Below are positions 1 through 10,215 of a stretch of DNA of 64,000 nucleotides, piece after piece (the first letter of the stretch is position 1; each line of letters begins with the position of its first letter). The position numbers were made by a program, and so were the translations under genes. The DNA lies in the NCBI GenBank assembly GCA_025766275.1, contig JAFKAC010000208.1, forward strand, positions 1 to 64,000, given 5' to 3'. Origin of the DNA: Lactarius indigo (taxonomy: Eukaryota > Basidiomycota > Agaricomycetes > Russulales > Russulaceae). The notes under the pieces are model-generated. The model was not told the DNA's origin. It ran no database searches and saw only the letters and a list, made by a program, of their open reading frames with translations.

Positions 1-1411
1 AGTGGCTTGAAGACAGCATTGGCATGGACTTTCGTTTGTGAGGCCTTCCGAAGCATACCGTGATAGACTCCTGATCGGGTAGTCAACAAAAGAAGTGTTG
101 GGAGCTTGTAAAGTATATATTGCTACTTTTCGACAAAACTCCGAGGGGGATGGAGTTCATCGTCAGTCTAGTCCGGGCACTCGTGGCCAAGTAGACCATG
201 AAGAACGTTACAAACATCGGAGCTGACACATTAGGATATGTCACGTGAACCCGATGAGGTTCCAAGTCATCAGTTCCGAGTCCGAGTCCCCATTTTTGCA
301 ATCGATTCAAGTTATGAGCCACAAGAGCTTTCTCCTACTGTCGCCAAATGTCGGCGCATTAGCCACAGTGCGGCTCAAGAATGAATGTTAGCCCATTCCA
401 GGAATCATTGACTCAGGGATAACATGTTGCCGCACACTTGGTCGCACGGCTTCTATTTCTCACCTACTCTACTGCCTTCTATGATTCCATCGCTTTCTCC
501 AACTATTTCTCTGGCTGGTAAAAGGGGACTCGTAGTTGTGTCCACAGACTCGATATGTGCGGCGCACTATATAACAAGGCAAAAGGTAGAGTGACTCGCG
601 ACATTTTCTTTGTCTCAGAAATCCACTTATATTGCGGATACGGATTTAGCGATGTATTAGATAGCAGGAGATAGCGACTAGGTAGACACAACAGCTATAA
701 CTAACGCGCTGGTGTGGGCCACGAGGCTCGAAGAAATGGTGAAAAAATGTGCCTGTGCTCACTCCACGATGGGGCAGCATGGGACTCAAGTGTCAGGATG
801 TCTCCGTATTTTCCTACCCACTAAAAACCTTTCTTCGACGTATCCAGTCACCTGGAAGTCCCCAGCGGTTTGTTAGGTTAGTCTACATTTAACCATTGTC
901 CTTGTTTTTTTATCCGCGAGGAGGTTGCCCTCTCAGTGTCTGCGAGGGGCCCTCTATTAGGTATGCGTGAAGGAAATACCCTCTTGGTATACATTAGCTG
1001 ACCGCCCATGATGGTGGACGCGGCTCCAAGTTCTTCCGGAGTACAAGGCTGATGGGTCCGATCACCCCGTAAAACCAGTGGGTTACCTATCTAACCGCCG
1101 CCCTCGAGCACTCATTCCTTATTGTCCATCAAGCCTCTCTTATTCTCGATTGAGTCATATGAAATGGTCATCCACGACGGTAACGCATCGGCACCAGTAA
1201 TAATTAAGTCAATTGGATTCTAGTGGCGCGACGCTGACTATGGCTTGCTGCTAATAGCGATTACTGAAGGGGCCTGAGCTCCAAGTTCAATATTTTCTAT
1301 GCGGTCCAGAGCTACGCTTCGGGACTCGTTTCTTGAGTTCTGGTACATTGTTGTCCTTCCCTCCTACTTGAGGAATGCCTTCTCGGCGTTGTCGGTTCTT
1401 CCGGGTCCTTA
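1..1411. other. No recognisable gene; left flank of the duplicated terpene-cyclase segment
   Basis: I find no open frame longer than about 110 codons that resembles a known protein, and no convincing exon series on either strand. Homology between the two terpene-cyclase copies begins sharply near 1412, so this stretch is the unduplicated left flank or the product of a deletion that removed the 5' half of copy 1. No tandem array or terminal inverted repeat was noticed. Confidence 0.5.
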
Positions 1412-2119
1412 GTGCGTTCACGTCCACTGCTGCAGGCATGCGCAAGCCGGACCTGTGTTTCTTCAGGTCTGTACTTGGCGAAAGCAAGGAAGAACCGTCT
1501 TTGATAGTCTTTGTTGATGACCAACTTGAGAATGTCCTGGCGGCTCGGTCACTTGGGATGAATGGGATCGTTTCCGACGACGTTGGACGTGTACGGCAAT
1601 GCTTGAGATTTTTCACTGGTGACCCCGTGCACCGTGGCCTCTCGTTCCTGGAAGCCAGAGCTGGCCGGCCGGGGTCAGAGACAGTCTACGGCCAAATTGT
1701 AGCTGAGAACTTTGCACCATTGCTCATTTGGGAAGCGACCAACAAAAGAAAGGCCAGCGTTGAGTGGATTTCTTAGGTGATCCCAATCACCCCAGGGAGC
1801 TCGTGAATTACGTTCATCATCCTCGTACCTGGATTTTTTCGGATGCGTCACTCTGAAGCGTCTAGCTATGATCAAAGCTTGTTCTTCTTTTTGGCAGAGG
1901 GACCGATACTCACCACGGATAAATTTCCACCTGATCTGGATACTACTTCCATTGGTCTCATGGTCACACAGCCCGATGATCATGTGTTTGATTCGGCAAT
2001 GGACGAAATGCTCCAATTCACGAGTGAAGATGGCATTGCAACAGCAAGCGGACATTTACATCTTTCGTTCCGCTGTTACTAAGTCTCTCCTGACAGACCT
2101 ATTTTGACACTGAGCGACT
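1412..2119 (+). pseudogene. Broken copy of the HAD-terpene cyclase gene
   Basis: This is a degenerate, truncated relative of the gene at 3555-5305. It starts abruptly inside the HAD domain (residues resembling TSTAAGMRKPDLCFF) and keeps the DDxxE-bearing motif VDDQLENVLAARSLG. The exon-1 splice donor is lost: AACAAAAG is followed by AAAGG instead of GTGAGG, so reading runs to a stop at 1776. Pieces of exons 2 and 3 follow at about 1798-1840 and 1885-2045. Exon 3 keeps a textbook class II terpene-cyclase DxDTT motif (D-L-D-T-T, 1933-1947). Exon 4 survives only as YFDTER (about 2100-2117); the whole C-terminal domain is missing and the sequence passes straight into DNA matching the 3' flank of the other copy. 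The missing 5' half, lost donor and deletion make a functional product very unlikely. Confidence 0.85.
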
Positions 2120-3290
2120 AGTATTCTTGTGAACTGCTGCTCCGCTTGTTATTGTATTACCACACGCTGTCCCATCGGGCCAGCACCTTGGCCAGTCCTT
2201 CCTGCCCGTGATGTAATTGGTAACTGACTTTGCGGGCAAGGTTTTTTTTATTTATTTTAAATCGTACCAATAACTGGAAGTAAGACTAGAAGTTTATTCC
2301 AGAACGAAGAACCCGGGTGTCTATGATTCAGCTGGAAACTCGACTCATGACACATTTCGAAGACGCATTTATGCGTCTTGTCCGTGAGTCCGGTGTGGGG
2401 CGTTGTGTTTGTGCACGAGTGTCGGTTCTTGAGAGGTCTGAACGCCGGAGTCATCGCCATCTTCAAGGTCCAAGGGCGGGATTGTTCGTCCCTGAGCCGC
2501 ACTGTCAGCCAAGGGTGCCAAAAGCAGTGGCTTGATGGGGCTTACTGTACTACTGTACTTGTTTGTTTTTTTTTCTGACAGTTGGTGCACTAGCAGGACG
2601 GAAATCAAGGGATGAAACTATCCGAATTGAACATACTTACTTGACATATTATATATTATCCTTGGATTGTCATTGACACAACACATGCGCGCATGCGCGT
2701 ATGCGCCACTTAAATGTAGCTATCACTCAACTGCATGTTCAATTTACTGTGATACACCGAGCCTGAGGAGCATGATCCATTCATATTTCCGGGATACATA
2801 TCAGAGATACCTGAGGAACATGTTCCACTCTTACAGCGAGTGACTCGATTTAAGTTATTAAAGAAGCCATTGAAATCGACGTGAATCTTGGAGTGGATGC
2901 AAAACATTTCTGTTGCACAATTCTCTATAATTCGCCTCTGCCACTGGCATGTCAAATCTGTCACTGGCAGAACTTAAAACGAAACTGATGCGCCGTCATG
3001 CGTCACGAGTCACGACTTTCGTTCGCTGGGCAGGTTCTGGTCTAATACTCAGAGTGGATAGTAGCACTACTACTATATGATCAGTACTTGGTGTTGCACC
3101 GGGCATCAATTGCTTAAAGCCCACTGTGATGCATGGTGACCAAGGTGACGACTCAACGTACTCAACGTCTGCTTGCGACTTACTCGTACTATGGTCTCTT
3201 TCTGGGAAATACGACGTGCAACGAGAGATCATCGCATTGTAGCTGCCTTCAGCGGGCACACATTATCCAAACTCGGGTGAACTCAACTGG
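1412..3290. repeat. Left unit of a diverged tandem duplication
   Basis: This unit aligns by eye, in order, to 3976-6370. Matching landmarks are the HAD exon, the DxDTT exon, the CAGCACCTTGGCCAG flank (2182 and 5486), the GTCTATG..CGCATTT block (2320 and 5660), the ACAGTTGGTGCA block (2578 and 5898) and the CAACGAGAGA..TGTAGCTG block (3218 and 6313). About 700 bp, the C-terminal exon and its 3' end, is absent from this left unit. Divergence is substantial, so the event is not recent. Confidence 0.75.
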
Positions 3291-3554
3291 GCAGAACATT
3301 GACCACGGCTCGCTGTGTATGGTAGAATTGCGACATTTCACCGGACCTCGCAGACCCCCGATCAAAAAATCTGAAAAGTGCTCGGGAGTTACCTCTCCCG
3401 ACCCTTGCATTTGTATGCGTTTGGAGTTTCAATCGGTCTTGTCCTCCACTAAGGGCCCATTTTTTTCCATTTGGTGCACTGTTCTCAATTCCTTCTAGGC
3501 GGCAGATATGCCAACACTCGCTCTTAAAATCCCTTCGTAGTTGGACAGTTCCCC

Positions 3555-5305
3555 ATGTCAAATCTATCTACCCTCCCTTCACTCACTATGTCTCTACCAC
3601 CCCGCTGCAGCGTTCTCATCTTTGACTTGGGAGATGTCCTATTCACTTGGTCTCCTGTCACCGCAACTTCGATCTCCCCGAAGACGCTCAAGGCTATACT
3701 ATCCTCGACTATTTGGCAACAGTACGAACGTGGTAGAATCGAGGAGGACGAGTGCTATCGTCTCTCCGGAGAAAGATTTTCCCTTGACCCTGAGGAGGTG
3801 CGACGTGCTCTCGTCGGTGCTCGTGCGAGCCTTCGATTCAACGACGCATTCATTCGATTCATCTGCGATCTTCAAGCGGAGTCCCAAGGCGCACTGCGCA
3901 TCTTCGTGATGTCAAATATCTCTGCGCCCGATTATGCTGACACCCGGGCAAAACCCACAGAATGGGGGATCTTCGAGCGGGTTTTCACGTCCGCTGCTGC
4001 AGGCATGCGCAAGCCGGACCTGTGTTTCTTCAAATTTGTACTTGACGAAATCAAGGCAGAGCCGTCTTCGGTGGTGTTTATTGATGACAAACCTGAAAAC
4101 GTCCTGGCGGCTCGATCACTTGGGATGAATGGGATCGTTTTCGATGAGGTTGGACGTGTACGACAATGCTTGAGATTTTTCACTGGCGACCCCGTTCGCC
4201 GTGGCTTCTCGTTCCTGGAAGCAAGAGGCGGCCAGTTGGAATCGGAGACTAACGGCGGCCAGATGGTCGCTGAAAACCTCTCGCAGCTACTTATTTTGGA
4301 AGCTACCAACAAAAGGTGAGGACAGCGCTATAGTGAGTATCCTCAGTAACTTACCGTCGCTTTCAGGGAACTTGTGAATTTCGTTCATCATCCTCGTACT
4401 TGGAACTTTTTCAGAGGTATCTAGGCGTCGTGCCTATGGCGTTTACCTGTGGATATCTGAGTTTTGTATTTTTTTGCAGAGGGTCCAATTCTCACCACGG
4501 ATGAATTTCCACCTGATCTGGGTGTCACTTCCATCGGCCTCATGGTCACACAGCCCGATGATCATGTGTTTGACTCGGTAATGGACAAAATGCTCAAATA
4601 TACGAGCGAAGATGGTATTGCAACGGTGGGTGAATGTTGACATCTGCCGATCCGCTAAGGTAAAGCCGCTTCTGACAGACCTACTTTGACACTGAGCGGC
4701 AGCGCACCGACCCCGTCGTCGCTCTCAACGTTCTGCGGCTCTTCTACTCACGTGGACGCGGACACCAGCTTTCACGCACTCTCGAATGGGTACTGGGCGT
4801 GCTGGAGCACCGCGCCTACCTTGAGGGTACGCGCTATTGCGAGACTGCCGAGTGCTTCCTCTTCTTCGCATCGCAGCTCCTGCGCTCCAGCACCGACGCA
4901 CATCTGCATGCGCAGCTTGCCCCTCTCCTTCGTGAGCGTATCCTCGAGCGAGCGGGTGCTGCCGGTGACGCGCTGGCGCTCTCGATGCGGGTGTTGGCGG
5001 GGATAGCCGTCGATGTACGCCTGGAGTGCGAACTTGCCGAGCTGCTGCCGTTACAACGCGAGGATGGCGGGTGGGGTCCGAGTTGGGTGTATAAGTTCGG
5101 TTCGAGCGACATCAAGATTGGCAACCGGGGGCTCACGACCGCGTTCGCGCTGAACGCTATCGCAGTGTTGCGGTCCCCCCCGCAGCTCCAGCGACTTCCC
5201 CTTCCTGAGGGGAGTAAGCTCGAGACCGAGTCTGAAGCCGAGCCACTGCGCCTACCTACACAACCGCTACGGTTGCAGCCGCATTTGGGGGACGTCATGG
5301 CGTAA
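3555..5305 (+). CDS. HAD-like hydrolase / class II terpene cyclase fusion (drimane-synthase-like)
   Basis: Four exons (about 3555-4315, 4368-4419, 4481-4626, 4680-5305) encode about 525 residues. The N-terminal half is a HAD domain: FDLGDVLFTW carries the motif-I aspartate and FIDDKPENVLAARSLG carries a DDxxE motif. The C-terminal half resembles a terpene-cyclase beta domain, ending with the QW-like segment LQREDGGWGPSWVYKFGS. This HAD plus cyclase-beta architecture is known from fungal AstC-type and related drimane sesquiterpene enzymes, where the HAD part cleaves diphosphate and a DxDTT motif starts protonation-driven cyclisation. Here the expected DxDTT reads D-L-G-V-T (4515-4529): the general-acid aspartate and one threonine are gone, so cyclisation may be lost or altered. 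A second in-frame ATG lies at 3588 and could be the start. The P450 nearest to it in the window is 48 kb away, so no cluster is evident. Confidence 0.75.
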
Positions 5306-6370
5306 GAATTTTAGCATGGTAGTTGACGTGGTGGCTCCTCGTTTCTCTCTAATTCTGACTGGCTTGCTGTCTCGAATCCAGTGTACAATTATACATTTAC
5401 GATCGTGATTATGTAGTAGATCGCTGATACTGGTGTCGTTCTTCTTGTGTGCTTGTAATTATGTACTATGCACTATTTCACCCAGCCAGCACCTTGGCCA
5501 GCAGCACTTCATTTGCCTTTACTTTCCAACCCCAGCATCAATGTACTTGACAACTGAATTTGCACACCTAGTGCATTTTCTTGTTTTGAAGGCACTTTGT
5601 TCTCGTATTGATGGCAATAAAACCATTAATGCCTGAACGACCTAAACGAAGTACCTTCGGTGTCTATGGTCAGAAACTCCGAGTCGGGTCAAAACGCATT
5701 TCCGAGTCGAAGATGCATAAATGCGGCTCGTCCGTAAGGGACATCATGCTTGTGCACAAGTATCCTGAACGCCGGGGTTTCCCAGAGTCGTCGCCATCCT
5801 CGAGTTCCGGACCGACGAGCTGATTGTCATTGTTGCACTATCGGACAAGCCTGGGTGCAACCTGATGAGCTTTGCTGTACTCGCTTTGTTTCTCCGACAG
5901 TTGGTGCAAGATGGGCAGGGGCGTAGATCGAAGAATGTAACTATGTTCGGATTGTCGTTGACAAGACGCTCGTGTAATGCAGTTGTTCACTTAACTACAT
6001 GATTGCACCGAAAGCCCGAGGAATATGTTCCTGACTCGATTCCAATGACAAAAAAAGGAATCGACGTGAATGCGAAACAATCGCAATTCACTTCTCGATT
6101 CGAGTTCTCCACAAACATCCTACAGGCGACTGACAACAGAAACTTGGAATTGTTCGCCCTGACCTACGGTATAGGTGGGTATTGAGTGGATACGTATACA
6201 TTCAATGCTTGGGATTGAATGGGCGTCATTTTCTGGAGGCCAAGATGATTCAACACCTGATCGCGACTGACTGAACTCGTATGATCATTTTGCTGACTCC
6301 GATGCTAACATGGAACGAGAGACCGTTCAATTGTAGCTGAACGTTGAACGTGTCAACTCACATTCCAAGG
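3976..6370. repeat. Right unit of the same tandem duplication
   Basis: This is the longer partner of 1412-3290 and includes the exon-4 region that the left unit lacks. The 3' flank from 5306 to about 6370 holds no gene that I recognise. It is AT-rich intergenic DNA whose only structure is its similarity to 2130-3290. Confidence 0.75.
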
Positions 6371-6582
6371 CCTCTCGTCTGACCATATATAAGACGCTCA
6401 AAATTATCTGCTTGATCATTGCTTGACCACTCATGCCGATCCTTCCCCCCCAATGAGAACCAAAAGGTGTACGATGCAATGATACGATGCGCAGTTTCTG
6501 GAGATCGTGTCCTTCGTGCTGTTGCAAGCGCCTGATGCGGTAATACAAAGCGGCCGTTCATGAAAAGTACAGGTACAGGCTA
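5306..6582. other. Intergenic DNA between terpene cyclase and eIF3c
   Basis: No gene is recognised. The first kilobase is the duplicated flank described above. The rest is the convergent 3' side of the eIF3c gene. Short open frames here have no recognisable motif. Confidence 0.5.
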
Positions 6583-9531
6583 CTATCGTGCTTTGGTCAT
6601 CTGGTTTCCCAGCCCCTGTGCGAAGCGCGCTCCTCGTCCTCCCCGAGTACCTAAGTGAGTTCATGGGTGAGCGATACTGACCAAAAGACGCCAAAAAAAA
6701 AAAAAAAAAACTTACCCCCACGCGCGCCACCTCTCCGCTCCCCCCGCCCTCTCCGCTCCTGCGCCTGTTCACCACGTTTATCGCCCTTCAAGCCGTCCGC
6801 GCGGTCTCCCCACGAACCCGCCCCGCCCAGGCGTATGTCCAGCGCCTTCTCGTTTTGCTCCACCATCGCCCCGACCTTCTCCGCTAGGATCTGCGCGAGC
6901 TGCTGAGGCCGAGTGGGTTCGATGCGATGGAATATTATGACACCCGCTGATTGGTCCAGCGAGGCGGGAAGCTCCTCCGTCCAGATCATCCGCGATACGA
7001 TCGAGTTGACCGCCCGACGATCCAAAGAGAACGTGCGCTCGAGTAACGCCAGCGACAGGGTTTTGTAGTGAGGCGCGAATGCGAATAAATACGTGCGTAG
7101 GCCTTCTTCCTGAATGCGCCTGGGGTCTACCATCAGCTTTTGAGTGTCGGACGTAATTTGCTCGACTTACTTGGCAAGCATCTCCTTGACAGATGCGGCT
7201 TCGGGCATCAGGCTCCAAATCTTGATATCTTGGATGAGGTCACGGCACTGCTCCCACTGGCCGTGTTGTAGCGCTTTGCTAGCCTGCATTATATGATCCC
7301 GCGTGCTTTCAGGCGGTCCCGTGAATACTTGACGATCTGCAAAGTCCAGCAAGCGGCGGAAGGGTTTTGAAATAGCCTTGCGCTTCTGCTCCTCTAAGTC
7401 GATGCTAGCGAGCATCGGGATCTCCACTAGCATGCTAGACACGAGGAATGCCGCCTCGAGTAACTCTGTATTGATGTGCATGTGGAACGGAAGCTGGCGC
7501 TGCTTCTCCGCTTTCTCCTGTTCTGGAGTGAGCGTCTGGAACCGTGGCTGGTGGACTCCCTGAGCAAGAAGCTCCTTCACCCGCTGAGTAGCAAAGATGT
7601 CTTGCAACGTTGACTGAGCCTCTTTGATGAGGCCAGACCGGAACGCGCAAAGTCCGAGCTGCACAACCGCACGGTTGTATTGGATCTGCGTGCCAACATC
7701 CATGGAGTAGACCGTCTCCTGCAAGTGTGACATGAGCAGCATGTCGCGCGCGGTGTAAAAGTCATTGTGCAACGCGTGGTGATAGATGTGACTAAGCATC
7801 GCCCGTGTTCGCAAGACGGAATTGCCGGATTTGTACAAATGGACACAGAGGGTATGAATGAGTTTAGACGGGGATGGCTGTGAAGCCAGGGAAAGAACAA
7901 CAGGAATTTCCGCCGTAGTGACTGCTGATTCAAGGGCGGTGAGAACGGCATCAGGCTGTAGAAAGATACTTGAATGCGTGAAAAAAGGCAAATGCGCGCA
8001 GAAGGTACCTTGGAGTAGATGTGTTCTAAACGTCGCATGATAACACGAGCAATGGGTTCAGGGAGCTGCTTCTTCTCGTAGAGCGTCTCTGCGCGGCAAA
8101 TAGTGCAGTAGAGACCCTTTTCGTCTTTCAACCGATCGACGTACTCGGTGCCGTGGGGATCCAAGTTTTGCAGGCTGCGAGCGAACTCGTCGTCTAATCG
8201 GTCGACAAAGCTGATAATGCTCCCGCGAATACGGACGACGCCGTCTTTTTCACCCTCAGGAGTACGCTCTATCAGATCGTCGTACTCCTCGGTGATCTCC
8301 TGGACAGAGTAACCGCCGTTGTCGATAAGGATCGCAATGAGGCTGTCTATTTCGCGTTGAGCGGACAGCCACATCTCGATGGGCATATATGAGGCAACGG
8401 TGGCATTGTAGTCAAAGCGTGACGAGACCAGGGCGAGCAGGACACGTATTCGCTGGTATGGTGTGACGGCGACGTCGAGTAGTCGCTCCAGAGTACGAAT
8501 TTGATCAGCACGGTCCGTGTTCTGCAAAAAAGAAATCGACATCATGACATGCAGACCACAGTTCGGGGCGTACCTTTTTCCCGCGAGCCTCGTGGATTGC
8601 CTGGAGGTGCTTGTAAATCCCTTCAGATGTATATTGTGTTGCTCTCCCGCCTCTGCCGACATGAGTGAAATCATCGTCGTCCTCGTCCTCCACACCAACG
8701 GGCCTTTTCACCACCTCGGGCCGTACTTGAACCTGTGGGGCAGCAAATGCCGCGAATTCTTGCTCAAATGCCTCTGGGTCCTGGCAAACGGTCAGCAAGC
8801 GACATCTGAAAAAAACAGCTTACGAGAGACAGATACATCGTTGTATTGCTTGACCTCCTTCTCGAACTCCTTGAGCGTTTTTCTCACTTTTTGTTTCATG
8901 GCGGTCAGTGCACGCGCGTTGGCCGCGTTCATCTTCTTTTTGGCCTCCTTTTCTTTCGCAAGAGCAGCATTCAGGCCTGTTTCGAGCGAAATGAGGGTTC
9001 GGATGTAAAATGGAGGGATCGGCTCAGCGACATTTTGCTGCCGCTGTACCATTCGAGCCAGTTTGTCATATTCTGGTCCAAGACTCAGGTGAGCGGCGCT
9101 ATGTTGGTCCTCAAGAAAGACCACCCACCGGTGGATATGGCGATCCAATCGTTTATTTTAAGAGCGTTGTCCATGGTCTTTCCAGTGGCCTCCATCTCTT
9201 CGAGACGCTTGTCGCGCGCGCTCTTGACGACTCGCTTGACCTCTTCGTCACTTTCCTCTTCGTCTGAATCGCGGAGGAAAGCGGATTTAATTTTCGGTTT
9301 CGCCTCTTTGGGGGCGTCATCATCATCATCTGAACCGTCTTCATCTTCCGATTTTGACTCGGAAGAGGATGAATCCGAGTCGTCGTTGGCTAGGCGAAGG
9401 AAGCGAGACATAGCTGGTTTGGCAGGCGCGGCCTTGGCGGTTGCTGCCTCATCGTCCGAGCTGAGGAGGGACTCCTCCGAGTCCGACGACTCTGAATCTG
9501 AGTCTGCTGCTTGTCTGAAGAACCTAGACAT
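6583..9531 (-). CDS. NIP1: Eukaryotic translation initiation factor 3 subunit C (eIF3c/Nip1)
   Basis: This is a core scaffold subunit of the cytoplasmic eIF3 complex, which binds the 40S subunit and recruits other initiation factors. The protein starts MSRFFRQAADSDSESSDSEE, the typical acidic eIF3c N-terminus, followed by a second MSRFLRLAND-like element and a long Asp/Glu/Ser stretch. The middle is conserved (RIRVLLALVSSRFDYN, about 8400-8460). A C-terminal PCI/winged-helix part follows (GLRTYLFAFAPHYKTLSL, about 7060-7110). About six exons can be joined; introns lie near 9090-9150, 8800-8830, 8525-8572, 7955-8010, 7136-7170 and 6660-6708. The last intron has a run of 18 A/T. After it the protein ends in an RGG-rich tail, GARFAQGLGNQM, as in other fungi. 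Estimated length is about 870 residues, normal for the family. No frame break was seen. Confidence 0.95.
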
Positions 9532-9638
9532 TGTGGTTAGAATTACGGTGACTCGCGGCGAGAAACAACTTTTGGGTTTCGGAGATCTCCGATACTTGCC
9601 AGTAGTTGCCAGTCCGCCCAGCTCAACACACGACGACC
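9532..9638. promoter_or_regulatory. Short bidirectional promoter between eIF3c and bL34m
   Basis: Only 107 bp separate the divergent start codons of two translation genes, one cytosolic and one mitochondrial. No other gene fits between them, so both transcripts must start inside or very near this gap. Co-regulation is inferred from the geometry alone. Confidence 0.6.
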
Positions 9639-9995
9639 ATGCCTCGTCTTTCTCTCAATTTCGCGAGGCTATTGCGGCCACCCACAGCCCCCGTGACCCA
9701 TGTCTCCGCTGCAATCCTTCGACGCCCAACCCTGCGGCCATCCCCTTCACTCGCCCCTCGCCTCACTTTCCCGCGCCCAACCCTTCTTCGCCCTACGTCA
9801 CTAATTTCGTCTTCAACACCTACACTCAGTCCGGTCGTGCTCCAAGCTCGCCATGCCTCACGTGGAACCGAGTACCAGCCATCCCAACGGAAGCGCAAAC
9901 GGAAGCACGGCTTCCTCGCTCGCAAGCGCACGGTAGGCGGTCGCAAAATTATTGAGCGTCGCAGGGCAAAAGGCCGCAGGCATTTGACTCACTAG
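9639..9995 (+). CDS. MRPL34: Mitochondrial ribosomal protein bL34m
   Basis: A single-exon gene of 118 codons. The C-terminal 45 residues are the unmistakable L34 core, [20 protein letters not shown] followed by [19 protein letters not shown]. It is very basic and forms part of the mitochondrial large ribosomal subunit. The preceding 70 or so residues are rich in Arg, Pro, Ser and Ala with almost no acidic residues, as expected of a mitochondrial targeting presequence ([19 protein letters not shown]). The start at 9639 is the first ATG of this frame. Its promoter lies between it and the divergent eIF3c gene. Confidence 0.95.
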   Translation: MPRLSLNFARLLRPPTAPVTHVSAAILRRPTLRPSPSLAPRLTFPRPTLLRPTSLISSSTPTLSPVVLQARHASRGTEYQPSQRKRKRKHGFLARKRTVGGRKIIERRRAKGRRHLTH

Positions 9996-10215
9996 GTATT
10001 GCGCATGTCTCGAGCTCATTATGGACTTGACGCCCCTGACTCTCAATCCTCAGGTCAACGTTGCGGTAAACCATATATATATACTAGCTCCCATGTGTCT
10101 TTTGCACACCGAAAACCACTTTCTCCCCATTCCCATCGGCCTCTCAAAGGTTTGAAACAAGGACTCGGATATGAAATGAGATTCCCCATGCGCAAGCAAC
10201 TCTATATAGGTCGTG

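Noticed and set aside
1375..1776. A functional short HAD protein from the left copy
   Set aside because: The frame begins inside the domain without motif I and ends by read-through of a lost splice donor; pseudogene is the better call.
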